DNA of 64,000 nucleotides. Origin: Azolla caroliniana. Its lineage: Eukaryota; Polypodiophyta. A program made the translations under genes and the position numbers. Of this stretch, positions 1-10,992 are shown one piece after another; within the stretch, counting starts at the first letter, position 1, and every line of letters starts with the position of its first letter. Where the stretch lies: positions 17,050,001 to 17,114,000 of the forward strand of contig JBHGNT010000010.1 in NCBI GenBank assembly GCA_043228905.1. The letters run 5' to 3'. The notes under the pieces were generated by a model that was given only the letters and a program-made list of their open reading frames with translations, had not been told where the DNA came from and did not search any database.

Positions 1-846
1 GCCAAGGCGAAGCAAGAATTTATCAATTGGCAGCGAATTATGAGGCTGGATGCAGTGCGCATAAATGCTGACTGGGTTCAACTCTCTTCCTCTCAAGCAA
101 ACATATCAAAAGGAGTAGCCAATCAACTAGCTATGGAGGTGGGCTTGAGGGATAATATATTAGAGCCATCCTTGCAACATCACGCTGCAAGATTGGTGTC
201 CATACTGGAAGTATATGCCTTATATGATCCTGAGATTGGATACTGCCAAGGAATGAGTGACCTTCTATCACCATTCGTTGCCCACTTAGATGAAGATTAT
301 CAAGCCTTCTGGTGCTTTGCATCATTTATGGATGCTGCTCGGCACAACTTCAGGATGGATGAAGAGGGTATTAAGCGGCAATTGCAAACAGTTTCCCGAA
401 TTGTGAAGCACAGTGATCCGCAGCTTTACAAGCATTTTGAGAAGATTGGTGCTGTTGACTGCTATTTCATCTACAGAATGGTAGTGGTCCTCATGAGGAG
501 AGAACTGTCCTATGAGCAAACAATATCCTTCTGGGAGACTCTCTGGGCAGATCGAACTGCAGTGAGGCTTGATAAAGTGAAGATGTCCTGCAGGCGAGGT
601 CGGGGTAAAGCCCCACCCACTAATGATCTACTCCTTTATGTCATAGCTGCTGCAATAAGGCAGAAACGAAGGGTGATCATGGACAACTGCGTGTGCATGG
701 AAGAGGTGCTTGAAGAATGCAATGGCATGTCAGGAAATCTGAATATATGGGTCCTCTTGGATGATGCACGGAGTCTAATAACATCGTTTCATCATAAAAT
801 CTCTGATGATTTATCTAATGGAGTCCTCGTCAAAAAAGAAGGATGA
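1..846 (+). CDS. RabGAP/TBC domain protein, 3' end (5' partial)
   Basis: The frame is open from base 1 to a TGA at 844-846, so this is the C-terminal 281 residues of a longer protein. TBC domains act as GTPase-activating proteins for Rab GTPases in membrane traffic, using an arginine finger in an IxxDxxR motif and a glutamine finger in YCQGM. Both are visible: MRLDAVR (arginine at partial residue 20) and GYCQGMSDL (glutamine near residue 83). The later stretch with EKIGAVDCYFIYRM and FWETLWADR fits the second half of the domain. Closest by eye to the plant GYP7/TBC1D15-like group. No intron is seen within these 846 bp. A basic insert (RRGRGKAPP) sits before the final helices. The upstream exons and true start lie outside the window. 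Confident about the family, not the paralogue. Confidence 0.9.
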   Translation, partial: AKAKQEFINWQRIMRLDAVRINADWVQLSSSQANISKGVANQLAMEVGLRDNILEPSLQHHAARLVSILEVYALYDPEIGYCQGMSDLLSPFVAHLDEDYQAFWCFASFMDAARHNFRMDEEGIKRQLQTVSRIVKHSDPQLYKHFEKIGAVDCYFIYRMVVVLMRRELSYEQTISFWETLWADRTAVRLDKVKMSCRRGRGKAPPTNDLLLYVIAAAIRQKRRVIMDNCVCMEEVLEECNGMSGNLNIWVLLDDARSLITSFHHKISDDLSNGVLVKKEG

Positions 847-1078
847 CGACATACACACAAACAACACACAGAGGCATTTCTAATTGCTGCCCGCCTGCCT
901 TCAGTATTGGAAAGAGACGGAACTAACCGCATGATCTTTCTTCTACTTTTTGGTCTCATCTCGAGTCCTACAATTTTGCTCCGCACATACATACATACAT
1001 ACCTGCACATGTATAAGCTTCTACTAAATATGCTTATAATGTCTCATCAAAGGTTAGGTAGGCGAGGCGCCTCTTGTA

Positions 1079-1084
1079 AATAAA
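1079..1084 (+). terminator. Candidate polyadenylation signal of the TBC gene
   Basis: AATAAA lies 233 bp after the TBC stop codon, in an AT-rich stretch. That distance is plausible for a plant 3' UTR. A CATA/ACAT tetranucleotide run (about 986-1003) lies in the presumed UTR. Confidence 0.5.
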
Positions 1085-1959
1085 ATGTGTATATATAATG
1101 AATGAGGAAATGCACCTTGCTTTGACTCCAATTTGTCTCTGAATCTGTGTGGGATAATTTAAGTAATGAGCTCCAGCAATAACATTTAACATATGTATGG
1201 ATGAGTCACTGCCCTGCATTGACACTCCAAACCTCATCTCAGAATATTTGTGATTGTTTGGGTGAGAGAATTATGTTCGTAGCAAGGAAAGGGATACATG
1301 CACCATTAGTCCAGCAATTGCTTTCACTGTAAGCGTTGAGCAACATAATCTCCGGTGATGCTAGCCAAGGATTTATGCATATCATTGGTTGTCTTGATTT
1401 GCAATTCTAATATCTCACAACCGTACCGTACCGTACCTTTGCTTTTCTTACTTTGTTGAATTCCTTTTTCATTGTTCCTGGCCGATATGAATTTGGAATA
1501 CGATCTTTAGGCCCATTAGTATGTACTAGCTAAGGTAGAAACCACCTTTCACATGTCAAAGTATAGAATGGGATGGGGTGTTTCACATCTAACATAGATG
1601 CTGGGATGGAGTGATGCACTTGTTTTATGAGTTAAAAGCTTGCTAATGAATCAATGATATTATAAAGAGAGGGCGCCAAACAACAAGCAAGCACGGAAAG
1701 TGCAAATATATACATATGTATATGATATTTAGGCTTCAACGACTAGAAACCTTAGAAATATGCCATCAATTTACAGGTGGTTATTAAGCAAAAGGTGTAA
1801 TTTAAATGGTTATGAAACCTAACTTTAAAATTTATCATTCTACCCCTCCCCTAATTTTTAGACTACCCCACTCCTCATCTTTCATAATTTCAGAATCTAA
1901 CCTGTTACCCCTCCCCTACTTTTCATAATTCTCCCCCTTGCCCCTTGCCCACCCGCCCT
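1085..1959. other. Intergenic, no gene recognised
   Basis: AT-rich DNA. A short (CCGTA)n-like run is at about 1422-1437. No coding frame or transposon signature was seen. It ends where the left inverted-repeat arm begins. Confidence 0.6.
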
Positions 1960-2964
1960 TCACGATATCGAGTCCGCCCGCCAATGACCATGACGATCAC
2001 GATAACCTCGTTTACATGAACTCTACTAGCGATCACCTTACGACTGAAGCTCATCATGATTCCTTCCTTGCCTCTTGCACCTCACACTTCCATTTGAATG
2101 TAAATTCTTGATGCATGGAACCAAATTCTATTATTCAAATGTAATTACTCAATCGGAAGTCAACTCACAATCATGGGCTTCCACTACCACCCACCTATTT
2201 TAAATAAAAGAATGTATACTCTAGGAGATTGGAAGGATCAACAATATTATACTTCATGAGCTTTTATTTTATTTTATTATCAAAGTACTATTTCATGTTT
2301 GTCATTACTCATAACCTCATGATGCATTGCACTAGTCTTTATATATATAATTATATATCATTCACCCGTGAATTGGATACATTCATGTTTATACAATTTT
2401 AACAATGAATCACTAACCAAGAATAGGATTATTAAGTGCTTGGTAAATATGGAGTTCTCTTAATAAATAATAAGCATTTCATTTTGGTAGGCTAGTATTT
2501 AGGGGCAAGGGCAAGGGCTAGTAATACATATAGGCAAGCATTCAATATTAAGGTTTATCTAAGTACACCAAAGCCTAATAGACTCCCAAAAAAGTGCCAC
2601 TTGTTTAAAAGTTTTGTTTGTTATCTTCCTATAAAAGTCTTGTTACATGTTAAAATAAACAAATTATAAATGGTGAAATAAGAAAAAACAACAAAAAATA
2701 AAATGTGAATACACAAAAAGATGCGGCCCTTCATCTAAGACACGCCTTTTAAGGGACATTATGTTTCATTGCAAAGACATTATTGGCAACTACTTAGTCA
2801 CATCATTGTACATCGTTCTAATTGAATCCATACACAAAGCTAACGTAGAATCTTTATCATCTACGCGATTCGTAATTCCATGGTATCATATTAAGGAGTA
2901 TAAAAAAAGCTAACCATTAAAGATCATGCACCATCCTTGACGAATGTTAATTTGAATAGCCCTT
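1960..2964. repeat. Left arm of a ~1 kb inverted repeat (copy of the MYB-CC gene 3' end and flank)
   Basis: Read in reverse complement, this arm matches 33059-34708 almost end to end, with many substitutions and small indels. It covers the end of the transcription factor coding sequence, its 3' UTR and about 0.8 kb of downstream DNA. The only large difference is a 684-bp solo LTR present in the right arm alone. Edges by eye: similarity starts at TCACGATATCGAG (1960) and stops after TTTGAATAGCCCTT (2964). The two arms bracket the transposon island. Confidence 0.9.
1962..2111 (+). pseudogene. Truncated copy of the last 49 codons of the MYB-CC gene
   Basis: The frame reads TISSPPANDHDDHDNLVYMN, continues through HHDSFLASCTSHFHLNVNS and reaches a TGA at 2109-2111. 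The intact gene's C terminus (34557-34706, minus) reads TISSPPAHDHDDHDNLIHMN and ends HHDSFLASYTSHFHLNVNS, so the reading frame and stop codon are conserved despite substitutions. Nothing upstream of 1960 resembles the rest of the gene, and no promoter or start is available. This is therefore an inverted, truncated gene fragment. Whether it came from an old gene duplication or from capture by a rearrangement cannot be decided here. Confidence 0.85.
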
Positions 2965-3340
2965 TAGTATAGCCACGGCCTAGGCATCATCAAACTTTTT
3001 GGCACAAACTACCGAGTATGGAGTACGAAATGATAATTCTATTTTGGCAAACCAAAGTACAAAGGATACTAGCTTGTTAACTGTTTTTGGAGGAAACACC
3101 TTCGATGAGCCCACAGGCTATCGGTCTCAAGGGGTCGTGTTACATGAAGGCTTCTTTTACACCGAGAAGACGTTACGGGAATGGGGAGCGTACACTGGCT
3201 ATAACCTGGTAGACGTAGACGTAGCTAGGATTATGAGTACGGGGAGAACACATAGATGAAGGAACAATAAGAGCGAGATTTATATTCAATGAGAAAGCTC
3301 ACAATGAATACAGTACACGGCTATCGGTCGGAAACAGTCT
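2965..3340. other. Unassigned stretch between inverted-repeat arm and LINE
   Basis: An 86-codon open frame (2999-3259, plus) has no recognisable motif. It may be the decayed 5' part of the endonuclease region of the LINE that follows, but no diagnostic residue supports this. Confidence 0.4.
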
Positions 3341-5720
3341 TGTGTAGAGCTAAGCGCTACTATACTAATCCTGCGAGACATCTGGCATTCTGACAACTTC
3401 CAACGAAAAAGGGATTCTCTCCTATTCTCCCGATCAGACGGGTGGAATAGTGGACCCACCCTATCTCGCATTGACCACATTTATGTGGTGGAGGCTCTAG
3501 AAGCGAAGGGAGGGTGGTGTCGCATAACTCTATGCACAACCTTTTCTGACCATTACCTGGTAGTTGGTCATTTTCAATTGCACCGAAAATGGGGCCCATT
3601 CCAGACACACATCCCACACACTATTTACACATTTATAGAGGTGAATAACCAACTTTCCAACCAATGGTCACTACCCGTCAATGACTCATCAGCATCTGAC
3701 AAATTGTAGCTAAATTAACAAGAGCTTATACTCTCCTACATGAGATTGTCAACACTAGAAGCAAGGATTCAAGAGAAGTGACAAAGGACAAAACGGGAAC
3801 TAATAGCCTTACAACGACTCCAACAGAGATACCCGTCATGTATTTGGATCACAAGACAAGTCGCCACGGCCAAACGGGAACTAATAGCCTTACAATGACT
3901 CCAACAGAGATACCTGTCATGTATTTGGATCGCAGGACAAGTTGCCACGACCAAACATGAACTTAGCATGGCGGAAAAGGAAATATATGACATGGAGTTT
4001 CATGGAAGCATGGCGTGATGGATTCGAGTAGGGGACAAAACCACAAAGGAATTCTTCCGCTCCAAAGGCCCGAGGCACGCTCGAACTGTGATGCGTAGCC
4101 TCAATCGAGAGGATGAAACGACCACTGAGGATGGCGACGAAATGAGGAATATTGCCACAAGTTATTATAACCGCGTACTTATCGAAGACATTATGGCTAC
4201 AGGAGAAGACATAAGAGAAGATATTATCCTCCAAAGCATACCCGAGAAAGTCACGCCGAAAATGAATACATGGCTCGTGCGTCCCCTATCAAACATCAAG
4301 ATATGGGAGGCCCTCACTGATTTAGATGCTGAGAGTTGCCCCGGAATCGACGGCCTCACCTCGCACTTTTTCACATGCCTTTGGGACACTATTAAAGAAG
4401 ACCTCCTCCAAGCATATGAGGAGATCATCACCTCTAGAAGCATGCCAGAGGAATTTGGACAGGGGATGATACATCTCATTCCTAAAAGTGGTGGGAATGC
4501 CAACGACATTAGCAAGTGGCGGCCCATAACTCTTCTCAATACTGTCTATAAGTTGCTTGCAAAAGTCGTGGCACATCATTTAACACCACTTCTCCCTCAA
4601 CTCATTCATCCGTCCAAGACAGGTTTCGTTAGAAATCAGAGCATCCTAGACAACCTCTTCTCATTCTAGGAAGCAGTAGCCCTTGCCAAGCTTACCAACA
4701 ACAAGGTAGTGGTGGTGCTACTAGAATTTGAGAAAGCATATGACAGGGTATGCTGGAACTTTCTAGAAAGTGTGATGGGGAAACTCGGCTTTCAAGAGAC
4801 ATGGATCAAAGGCATTGCAGGACTTTATAGGAATGGAAACAGTTGCGTTTCACTGGCAGGTGAAAGGGGCCCCTTTTTCCGAATATCCCGATCTGTACGA
4901 CAGGGATGCCCACTAACTCCATCCTTATTTCTATTATATGCCGAAGCACTCTCTTGCTTTCTCAACTCGCGGCATCTCAACCTACGTGGTCTTCCCATAC
5001 CTCATTCTCACCAAAGCATCCTGGATATAGAATTTGCAGATGACGCAGCGGTCTACTTGCAAGGGGACTTGGAAAACCTCCAAAAGCTAGAAAGTGGGCT
5101 AGCTGTATTTTGCAAGAAATCCAATGCCATGATCAATTGGCACAAATCTTGCGCAATATGGCTCTCTCAGGAAACACATCTGGCGTGGCACCCACATCCT
5201 GCTTTCAATTGGATCAATCAAGGAGCGAGCACCAAATATTTGGGTTTCCAAATTGGCGTCAACATATCGCCGGAGACTATGATTGCACCCGTTATCCATT
5301 CCATTTGACAAAAGTTGATACATTGGAGCTCGAAAAAATTGTCGCTAGCGGTTCGCATCATAGTGGCAAATCAGGTACTACTCACAATCATGCTAGACAA
5401 TCTCCAAAGAAAGTATACATCAGATTCAATGACTGTTGGTTTGGTAAGGAAGACCAAGTAGCTCGCGCCAAGGTGGCGTGGCCTATACTCACAACGCCTA
5501 AGTCGAGAGGGGGATTGGGTCTTATTGATCCCCTTTCACAATCGAAAGCCTTACTTGCCAAATTTGTGGTGCGAGGACTCCAACCAGGAAATGACTATTG
5601 GAAAATGCTATTGAGGTTACGTTTCGGTTACTTTAGGCCACGAAAAGGGGTCAATTGGGCTCCCCAAACGGGATGGATTCTAAACATGGATCTCAAACCT
5701 AGTTTCTCCTGCCAATTAGA
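3341..5720 (+). mobile_element. L1-type LINE 1, ORF2 endonuclease and reverse transcriptase part (5' truncated, decayed)
   Basis: Non-LTR retrotransposon ORF2 in pieces. The C-terminal endonuclease signature is at about 3425-3560 (LSRIDHIYV then FSDHYLVVGHF). The pre-RT linker (WIRVGDKTTKEFF) is near 4020-4055. The RT core follows at 4088-5308, with FEKAYDRVCW (motif A), RSVRQGCPLTP (motif B) and the catalytic EFADDAAVYL. The conserved FSFWEA tryptophan codon is a TAG stop at 4667-4669 in an otherwise continuous frame. After about 5270 the reading shifts frame (GRxxVANQ-like then GGLGLIDPLSQSKALLAKFV). The element breaks off in ...QLEDR where a MULE starts at about 5721, and its 3' end resumes after 10992. 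Clearly non-functional. Confidence 0.9.
3791..3952 (+). repeat. 81-bp in-frame tandem duplication inside LINE 1 ORF2
   Basis: Two copies (3791-3871 and 3872-3952) of a 27-codon unit reading KRELIALQRLQQRYPSCIWI... differ at only a few bases. The length is a multiple of three, so the frame is kept. It lies in the linker between endonuclease and RT. Confidence 0.85.
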
Positions 5721-5814
5721 GGATAGAGTACCAGGATACCCCTAGAAGTTCGTCTATTTACCAGAATGCCCCTCTAAGTTCCAAATATACCAAACTACCC
5801 ATATTGTGAAATGC

Positions 5815-6000
5815 TCTCAAAATAGCTCCCTTTCCATTACGTTCTAAGTTACATCTTATCGGCTACTCTTAGCGTGGTGGGTGTTTTCCCGCTCCAATTA
5901 GCTCTTCTAATTATGGGGGCTTGGTAGGGGCCTAATTTGGGTGTGGTCAATGTGACCCTGGTTAGGTGGGGCCTTGGTTAGGATCCATGGTAATACCACA
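5815..6000 (-). repeat. 3' LTR of gypsy 1
   Basis: On the minus strand it runs from TGTGGTATTACCA to GCATTTCACA, i.e. TG...CA. Near-identical to 9745-9929, apart from a short edge deletion and a 23-bp internal duplication in the other copy. Confidence 0.85.
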
Positions 6001-6012
6001 GTTCCCCCTTGT
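6001..6012 (-). promoter_or_regulatory. Polypurine tract of gypsy 1
   Basis: Minus-strand ACAAGGGGGAAC abuts the TGTGG start of the 3' LTR. This is the expected plus-strand primer site for LTR element replication. Confidence 0.75.
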
Positions 6013-6229
6013 AAAAAAAAGTTATTGTGCGATCAGAGCGCGGTGGGGCGTGGACGACGGTTTTGGGCGGAGGGATGGCACGGGCGTGGGCGTGGGCGTG
6101 GGCGTGGGCGTGGGTGGTGGTAGCTGATGGAAGGGCTTCATGCGAGACTGGTGGGCGAAGGTAGAGCGGTGTTAGAGGCGCGGCGGAGAAGGTATGTAGT
6201 GTTGCGTATCTACTTTTGAACTTCAAAGG

Positions 6230-8510
6230 GACCAATCCATTAGTGCATGAGCGACTCGCTTAGGCCACGACGACGGATGAAGAAATAGAGGAGGACTTTG
6301 TTGCCGGCGTGGTATTGATGGTCGGCGCGGCCTGTGTCGTGTTGGTGTTTTTGGCGTAGCTGTGCTTGGTGCAGGTTGCTCATGATGGCTTTGCAGAGGA
6401 GGAGTTGTTGCAAGTGGGACCACCATGACACTATGTCAGAGTGGAGTGGAGTGGCGTGGTTGGTTGCGGGACTGCCACTTCTGGGGGTAAGTGCGGGTCC
6501 TTGCCGTAAAGGGCCCGGAAGGGGCTAATGCGGGTGGAGGCTTGCACAACTGTGTTGTAGGCGTGTGTAACGAAGGGCAAGATCCGGTCCCAGGTCGAGT
6601 GCAGCGGATCGATGTAGACCGAGATTTGTTGTTTTAAGGTTTGGTTGAGGCGCTTTGTCAATCCATTCGTCTGCAGATGGTAGGGTGATGTGAATAATTG
6701 TTGGATTCCTAATTGTGTAGAAACGAGACGTAAGAGCTCTCTGTTGAACTGGGGTCCCCGATCAGACTAGATTTGGAGTGGGCAACCGTGGGGGAAGATG
6801 ATTTTCTCCAATAGTTTGGTGGCGACAGTCGTAGCCTTCGCATCTGGGATAGCGGCCGTCTCAGCCCAACACGTCAAGTACTCGGTTATGACGAGGATGA
6901 ATTTGTTCCCTTCTTGTGACTCGGGAAAGGGTCCCATCTGAAGATTTCAAATGGAGCTTGAACCTGTATCGGATGTAAGAGGTCTTGAGCCACTTGAGGT
7001 GATTTGATGGCCTGACATGAGTTGCATACTTTGATGTAGGAGGCGACCTCGTGGCGTAGCCCCGATTTGCATGCTTTGATGTAGGTACGGGTGGAAACGA
7101 TGGAATGCCTAGACGATGACGAGAAACTCTTTTTTCGGTTGTCGAGTAATTTTGTTCGGCTTTGGCAAGTGACTGGCTTATGTATGCAATCAGGCGTAGT
7201 TGGTCGTTGTCGTAGGATTGGAGCAGGACCGCGCCAAGGCCGACGTTGGAGGCATCCGTCTGTAGATGGAAAGGCTTCGTGAAATCAGGGTGTGCCAAGA
7301 GGTCAGAGGCTTGGAGCATTCGCTTGAGCCACAGGAAGTTGGATTCGCAGGCATCAGTCCATAGGAAGGGTGCGTCTTTTCGCAGGAGTGCGCGTAGTGG
7401 GGCTGACAGGTCGGCTAGTTGTGGGATGAAGTGGAGAGAGAACGTGAGGAGGCCGAGGAAGCGTTGAAGCTGCTTGATTGTGGTGGGGCGTGGGAATTTT
7501 TGGACTGCTTCCGTTTTCTCTGGGTCCATTTGTATTCCGTCGGAGGAGATGACGTACTCGAGGAAGCGGAGGCGCATACTACCCCAACGACACTTCTTCC
7601 ATTGCACCTGCAATCGATAGCGTTGAACACAAGTTAGGACCTCCTGAAGGACTTGGAGGTGTTCCGCCCAAGTGCTTGTATATATTAGAATATCATCTAG
7701 ATAGACGATGATGATGTGGCGGGTGATGATATCGTCAAAGATGGCGTTAGCCATTCGCTAGAATGTGCTCCCAACGTCAGATAGGCTGAAGGGCATCCGT
7801 GTGAACTGAAAAATGCATTTCCTAGTGTGGAGTGCAGTTTTGTGGGCATCTTCAGGATTCATAGGGATCTGCCAATATCCCAAGGCCAGATCGAGGGAGG
7901 AGAAATACTTTGATTTGCCGAGTTGGTCGAGGAGGTCATCGATACGAGGGAGAGGATATCGGTCATGGGTGGTGACATGGTTCAGTTGTCAGAAGTCGAC
8001 ACAAAAACGGTAAGAGCCGTCCCTTTTTTTGACCATGTGTGGCTCCGAGATCTACTCGCTCTTGGAAGGTGTGCTAATCCCTTGTTGGAGCATAGTTTTG
8101 ACAGCATTGTCGATGCGCTCGTGGTCGAGAGGGGAGCGACGTCGGGGAGCTGCATTGATGGGATGGGCGTTGCCTATAGGAATCGTGTGGTGGATCCGAA
8201 AGCGGACCGAGGGAGGCTTTGCAGGTGGTGTAGATAGCGAGGGAAAGGTGGCTAGGAGCCGTCGCATGTCGTGGATGCGTTCTGTCGGTGATACTAGGTA
8301 CTGTGTGTTGCTAATGTGGGTGGTATCTTGCGGATTAGTGAAGAGCGCAATCAAAAGGTGATTGGGGAGGATGAGCTGTTGCGAGGAGAAATCGAGACAG
8401 GCTCGATTATGGAGGAACCAATCGAAACCCAAGGTGATTGGGAATAATTGGCACGGGAGGACGTAGAAACGATGTTGGATCCGGGCGGAACTGATGGTGA
8501 GCATGCACAT
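6230..8510 (-). pseudogene. gypsy 1 pol: protease remnant, RT, RNase H, integrase
   Basis: Read leftward. 8510-8350 has a retropepsin-like tail (LPCQLFPITLGFDWF). The RT part about 8050-7755 includes FSSLDLALGYWQIPM with in-frame stops, followed at 7754-6861 by YLDDILIYTS (the YxDD motif), the thumb, and the RNase H start (FHLQTDASNVGLGAVL). Integrase fragments follow: SDRGPQFN near 6760, NGLTKRLNQTLKQ at 6661, ISPFRALYGKDPHLPPE near 6500, and a GPF-type tail (NKVLLYFFIRRRGLSESLMH) at 6431-6240. The residue at the catalytic glutamate position of integrase is lysine (LTKRLNQ). Several frames and stops are needed to read it through. Near the 3' end a GGGCGT hexamer run (about 6080-6112) lies in the minus-strand sequence. 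Confidence 0.85.
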
Positions 8511-8759
8511 GACTTGCGTATGTGAGTGCTACAACCGTTGCTAGTCGCCAAAGAGGATTTTAATGGGCGGTGTGTGGCTTGTGGGAAGTTGTAATTGGGC
8601 GACTAAATCTGCGCTGATGGAAGAAATGTTGTTGCTGGAGTCGAGGAGAACTTCTTGGGTCGTGTGCTGGAGGCGGGCGATCGTGGTACAAACGGGAGAA
8701 GTTGATGACATGGAGGTGTGGACGTGCAGGGGCGGCACCCGCGCATTAGTTTTCCGAGA

Positions 8760-9546
8760 GCTCAGAGAGGGGGGCAACGTCGGCTAATTGGACGTTTTGC
8801 TTCTGTTGTTGATTTTGGCACTTTCGGTAGTGACGTCGGATGTGGCCATAGTTGTTGCAGTAGAAACATTTGGGGTTTCCTTGGCTGTCTCGTTCGGGCA
8901 ATGCACGCTCGGCGCGTAACTACGCGTTCTGGACGTCGATGTCCATGGGAGTGGCGGCTGACATAGTATTTGTATGATCGTGACTGAGATTACCTGGTGT
9001 GTGCAGGTCGTGTGCGTCTACAACTTCGATGCGTTGGGCAATGAGGATGGCTTCGTGTAGTGTCTCCGGGCCTTGATCGCGTACACGACGGTGAAGGTCG
9101 TGCTGGATACGCGGCCAGAAGAAAAACAACTTCATGTCTTCCGACATGTTGGCGTCAGCCCAACGTAGGATCTGCACAAACCGAACCACGAACTGGGTGA
9201 TGGGTTCGCGTGGCTGTTGGGCGATTGACTCGAGTTGTTGTAAGGCTGTCTGACGGGAGTCCTGATGAGCAAAATTCTGAATCATGCCTGCCTGTAACAG
9301 ATCCCAGTCGTTGCATGTCTCCTCGGGTTGTTGTACGAGCCATGTTGCTGCGATATTGTTGAGGAGTGTCTTCATTTCCATTGCCTTCCGGGGGTGTGGC
9401 CACTGGTGGTAACTGGCCACCATTTCGAAATGATGCAGCCAAGAGATGACGTCTTCCGATGGTAGGCCGGAGAATGGTTTTGGGCGAACTCGCGGGTTCG
9501 AGAGATTCTGTTGTTGCTCGGATTGTGTTGAGAGGAATGACAACAT
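8760..9546 (-). pseudogene. gypsy 1 gag with zinc knuckle
   Basis: The open frame 9546-8920 (208 aa) reads as a retrotransposon gag: RPKPFSGLPSEDVISWLHHFE, then ATWLVQQP, then the Gag core SIAQQPREPITQFVVRF. Just downstream in another frame, 8885-8810, lies CFYCNNYGHIRRHYRKC, a CX2CX4HX4-type knuckle whose fourth position is tyrosine. Gag packages RNA in the retrotransposon particle. The frame break before the knuckle and the substituted fourth ligand argue that it is not functional. Confidence 0.8.
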
Positions 9547-9744
9547 GGCTTGGTTAGTATGGTTAACTTGTAAAATAATGTTGGATAGGGCCTGAACTAG
9601 TTGGTCAATTGGCGGTGGGCTGATGTTCTTGAGTTTGTTCTTGTAGGAATTTTGGATTCATGGAGTTTGTGTTGCCGTTGTTGTTGTCGTGTTGCATCGT
9701 GGCATGTGTTGTTGGGGTTGCTTTGCCCATCTTTTCCACCAAGA

Positions 9745-9929
9745 TAGCTCCCTTTCCATTACGTTTTAAGTTACATCTTATAGGCTACTCTTAGTACATC
9801 TTATAGGCTACTCTTAGAGTGGTGGGTGTTTTCCTGCTCCAATTAGCTCTTCTAATTATGGGGGCTTGGTAGGGGCCTAATTTGGGTGTGGTCAATGTGA
9901 CCCTGGTTAGGATCCGTGGTAATACCACA
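9745..9929 (-). repeat. 5' LTR of gypsy 1 (edge-deleted)
   Basis: Matches 5815-6000. It lacks the last ~18 bp found in the other copy (through GCATTTCACA) and carries a tandem duplication of CATCTTATAGGCTACTCTTA plus flanking bases at about 9774-9820. The adjoining TTGGTGGAAAAGATGG (minus) is the likely primer-binding region. Confidence 0.8.
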
Positions 9930-9933
9930 ATAT

Positions 9934-10666
9934 GTCCAAAAAAATACACTTTATAAAGTATCTATACGCTCAAATTTACAAGCCTTATTTACCAAAGTAC
10001 CCTTAAACCTAAACTTATTTACCATAATGCCACTATATACCTATTTTGACCAATTTATACCACTTTTATTTTTCAAAATACATCATAAATCAAACTAAAT
10101 TATCAAAATTATATTATATATCAAAAGTTCAATTGAAAGGTCACCTTAAAATCCAATTCTATGAATTTACACTGAGTTATACTGGCTTAATCCCATAAAA
10201 CCAAAATTTGTGATTGAAGTGATGAAAATTTAATCTTAAAACCAAAACATTTGATTGCACACCAAGTTTTTACCATTGGGATGCCATTTTGAAGACAAAT
10301 TCCATGAATTTGCGGATACACAAACAATTTGCGGCCAAAATGTTAAACCAAATCTCATGAAAAACTTTGCTACCAAAATGTGATTTTAAACGAAATCTCA
10401 CATAACACTTTGCTATTAAAATGTCATCTTAAACCAAATTTCATGATTTTACACTAAATTTTGTTAGCAAAATGCAATCACAACTAAATCTTCTCAATCT
10501 CATCAATTTAAAAAATACTCGCAAACCAAAATTAATTATCGAAATGTAATAATTACATCATACATGTTAATTTTGATCTGTCTACAATAAGTGTAATTCC
10601 AAAAATATCCACAAACTCAAATATATCTATCGACTCAACAAAATATCTAATAATGCACAATCTTCA
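9934..10666. other. AT-rich MULE interior with loose ~55-bp periodicity
   Basis: No coding frame seen. Phrases such as CCAAAATGTGATTTTAAAC and ACCAAATCTCATGA recur with variation between about 10150 and 10480, suggesting decayed sub-terminal repeats. Confidence 0.5.
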
Positions 10667-10880
10667 CTAAATTGGGCCCCTACAACTGTGAGCATTGTGT
10701 CCTTTCCCACGACACCTTCCACAACGATGTTCTTTCTTCTTTGTGCCTTCTTCTATTGTGCGTATAGGTTTGGTTTTTGGATGTCCAGGAGGTCTTCGTG
10801 TGGCTAGTGAATCGCTTAAGTAATGAAATTTGTGTTTGAAGGGTATTCTGGTAAATAGGGCTTGTAGATTTGAGTGTATA
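10667..10880 (-). pseudogene. MuDR-type transposase C-terminal fragment (zinc knuckle)
   Basis: The minus frame reads RRPPGHPKTKPIRTIEEG, then CGRCRGKGHNAHSC. The P-G-x-P-K basic stretch followed by CX2CX4HX4C is characteristic of the tail of MuDR-like transposases, after the SWIM domain. The catalytic part is missing, so this is a remnant. Its place just inside the right terminal inverted repeat supports the MULE call. Confidence 0.75.
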
Positions 10881-10992
10881 ATTAATTTATAAAGTGTATT
10901 TTTTTGGACATAGGGGTAGTTTGGTAAATTTGGAACTTCCAGGGGGCATTCTGGTAAATAACGAACTTCCAAGGGTATCCTGGTACTTTTCC

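Larger units (their letters stand above)
5815..9929 (-). mobile_element. Ty3/gypsy retrotransposon 1 (decayed) inserted in the MULE terminal repeat
   Basis: A complete but mutated element in minus orientation: 5' LTR on the right, then gag, protease/RT, RNase H, integrase, a polypurine tract and the 3' LTR on the left. It is flanked by a perfect 4-bp target duplication ATAT (5811-5814 and 9930-9933) that interrupts the MULE terminal repeat. LTRs are short (about 185 bp). Stops and frameshifts in RT (VDF*QLN, F*RMAN) show that it is dead. Confidence 0.9.
5721..10992. mobile_element. Mutator-like element (MULE) with ~0.1 kb terminal inverted repeats, interrupted by a gypsy element
   Basis: The left end (5721-5814, continuing after the gypsy insertion at 9930-9960) is the reverse complement of the right end (about 10885-10992). 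Both carry GTACCAGGATACCC, then TTACCAGAATGCCC, ACCAAACTACCC and TATGTCCAAAAAAATACAC. Long terminal inverted repeats of this kind fit MULEs, and a MuDR-type zinc-knuckle transposase tail lies just inside the right end. The element interrupts LINE 1. A clean 9-bp target duplication could not be read, perhaps because of decay or misplaced edges by a few bases. Confidence 0.75.

Noticed and set aside
6080-6112. GGGCGT hexamer run as a possible telomere-like or regulatory repeat
   Set aside because: It does not match plant telomere sequence, is only about five units long and lies in the decayed 3' part of gypsy 1.
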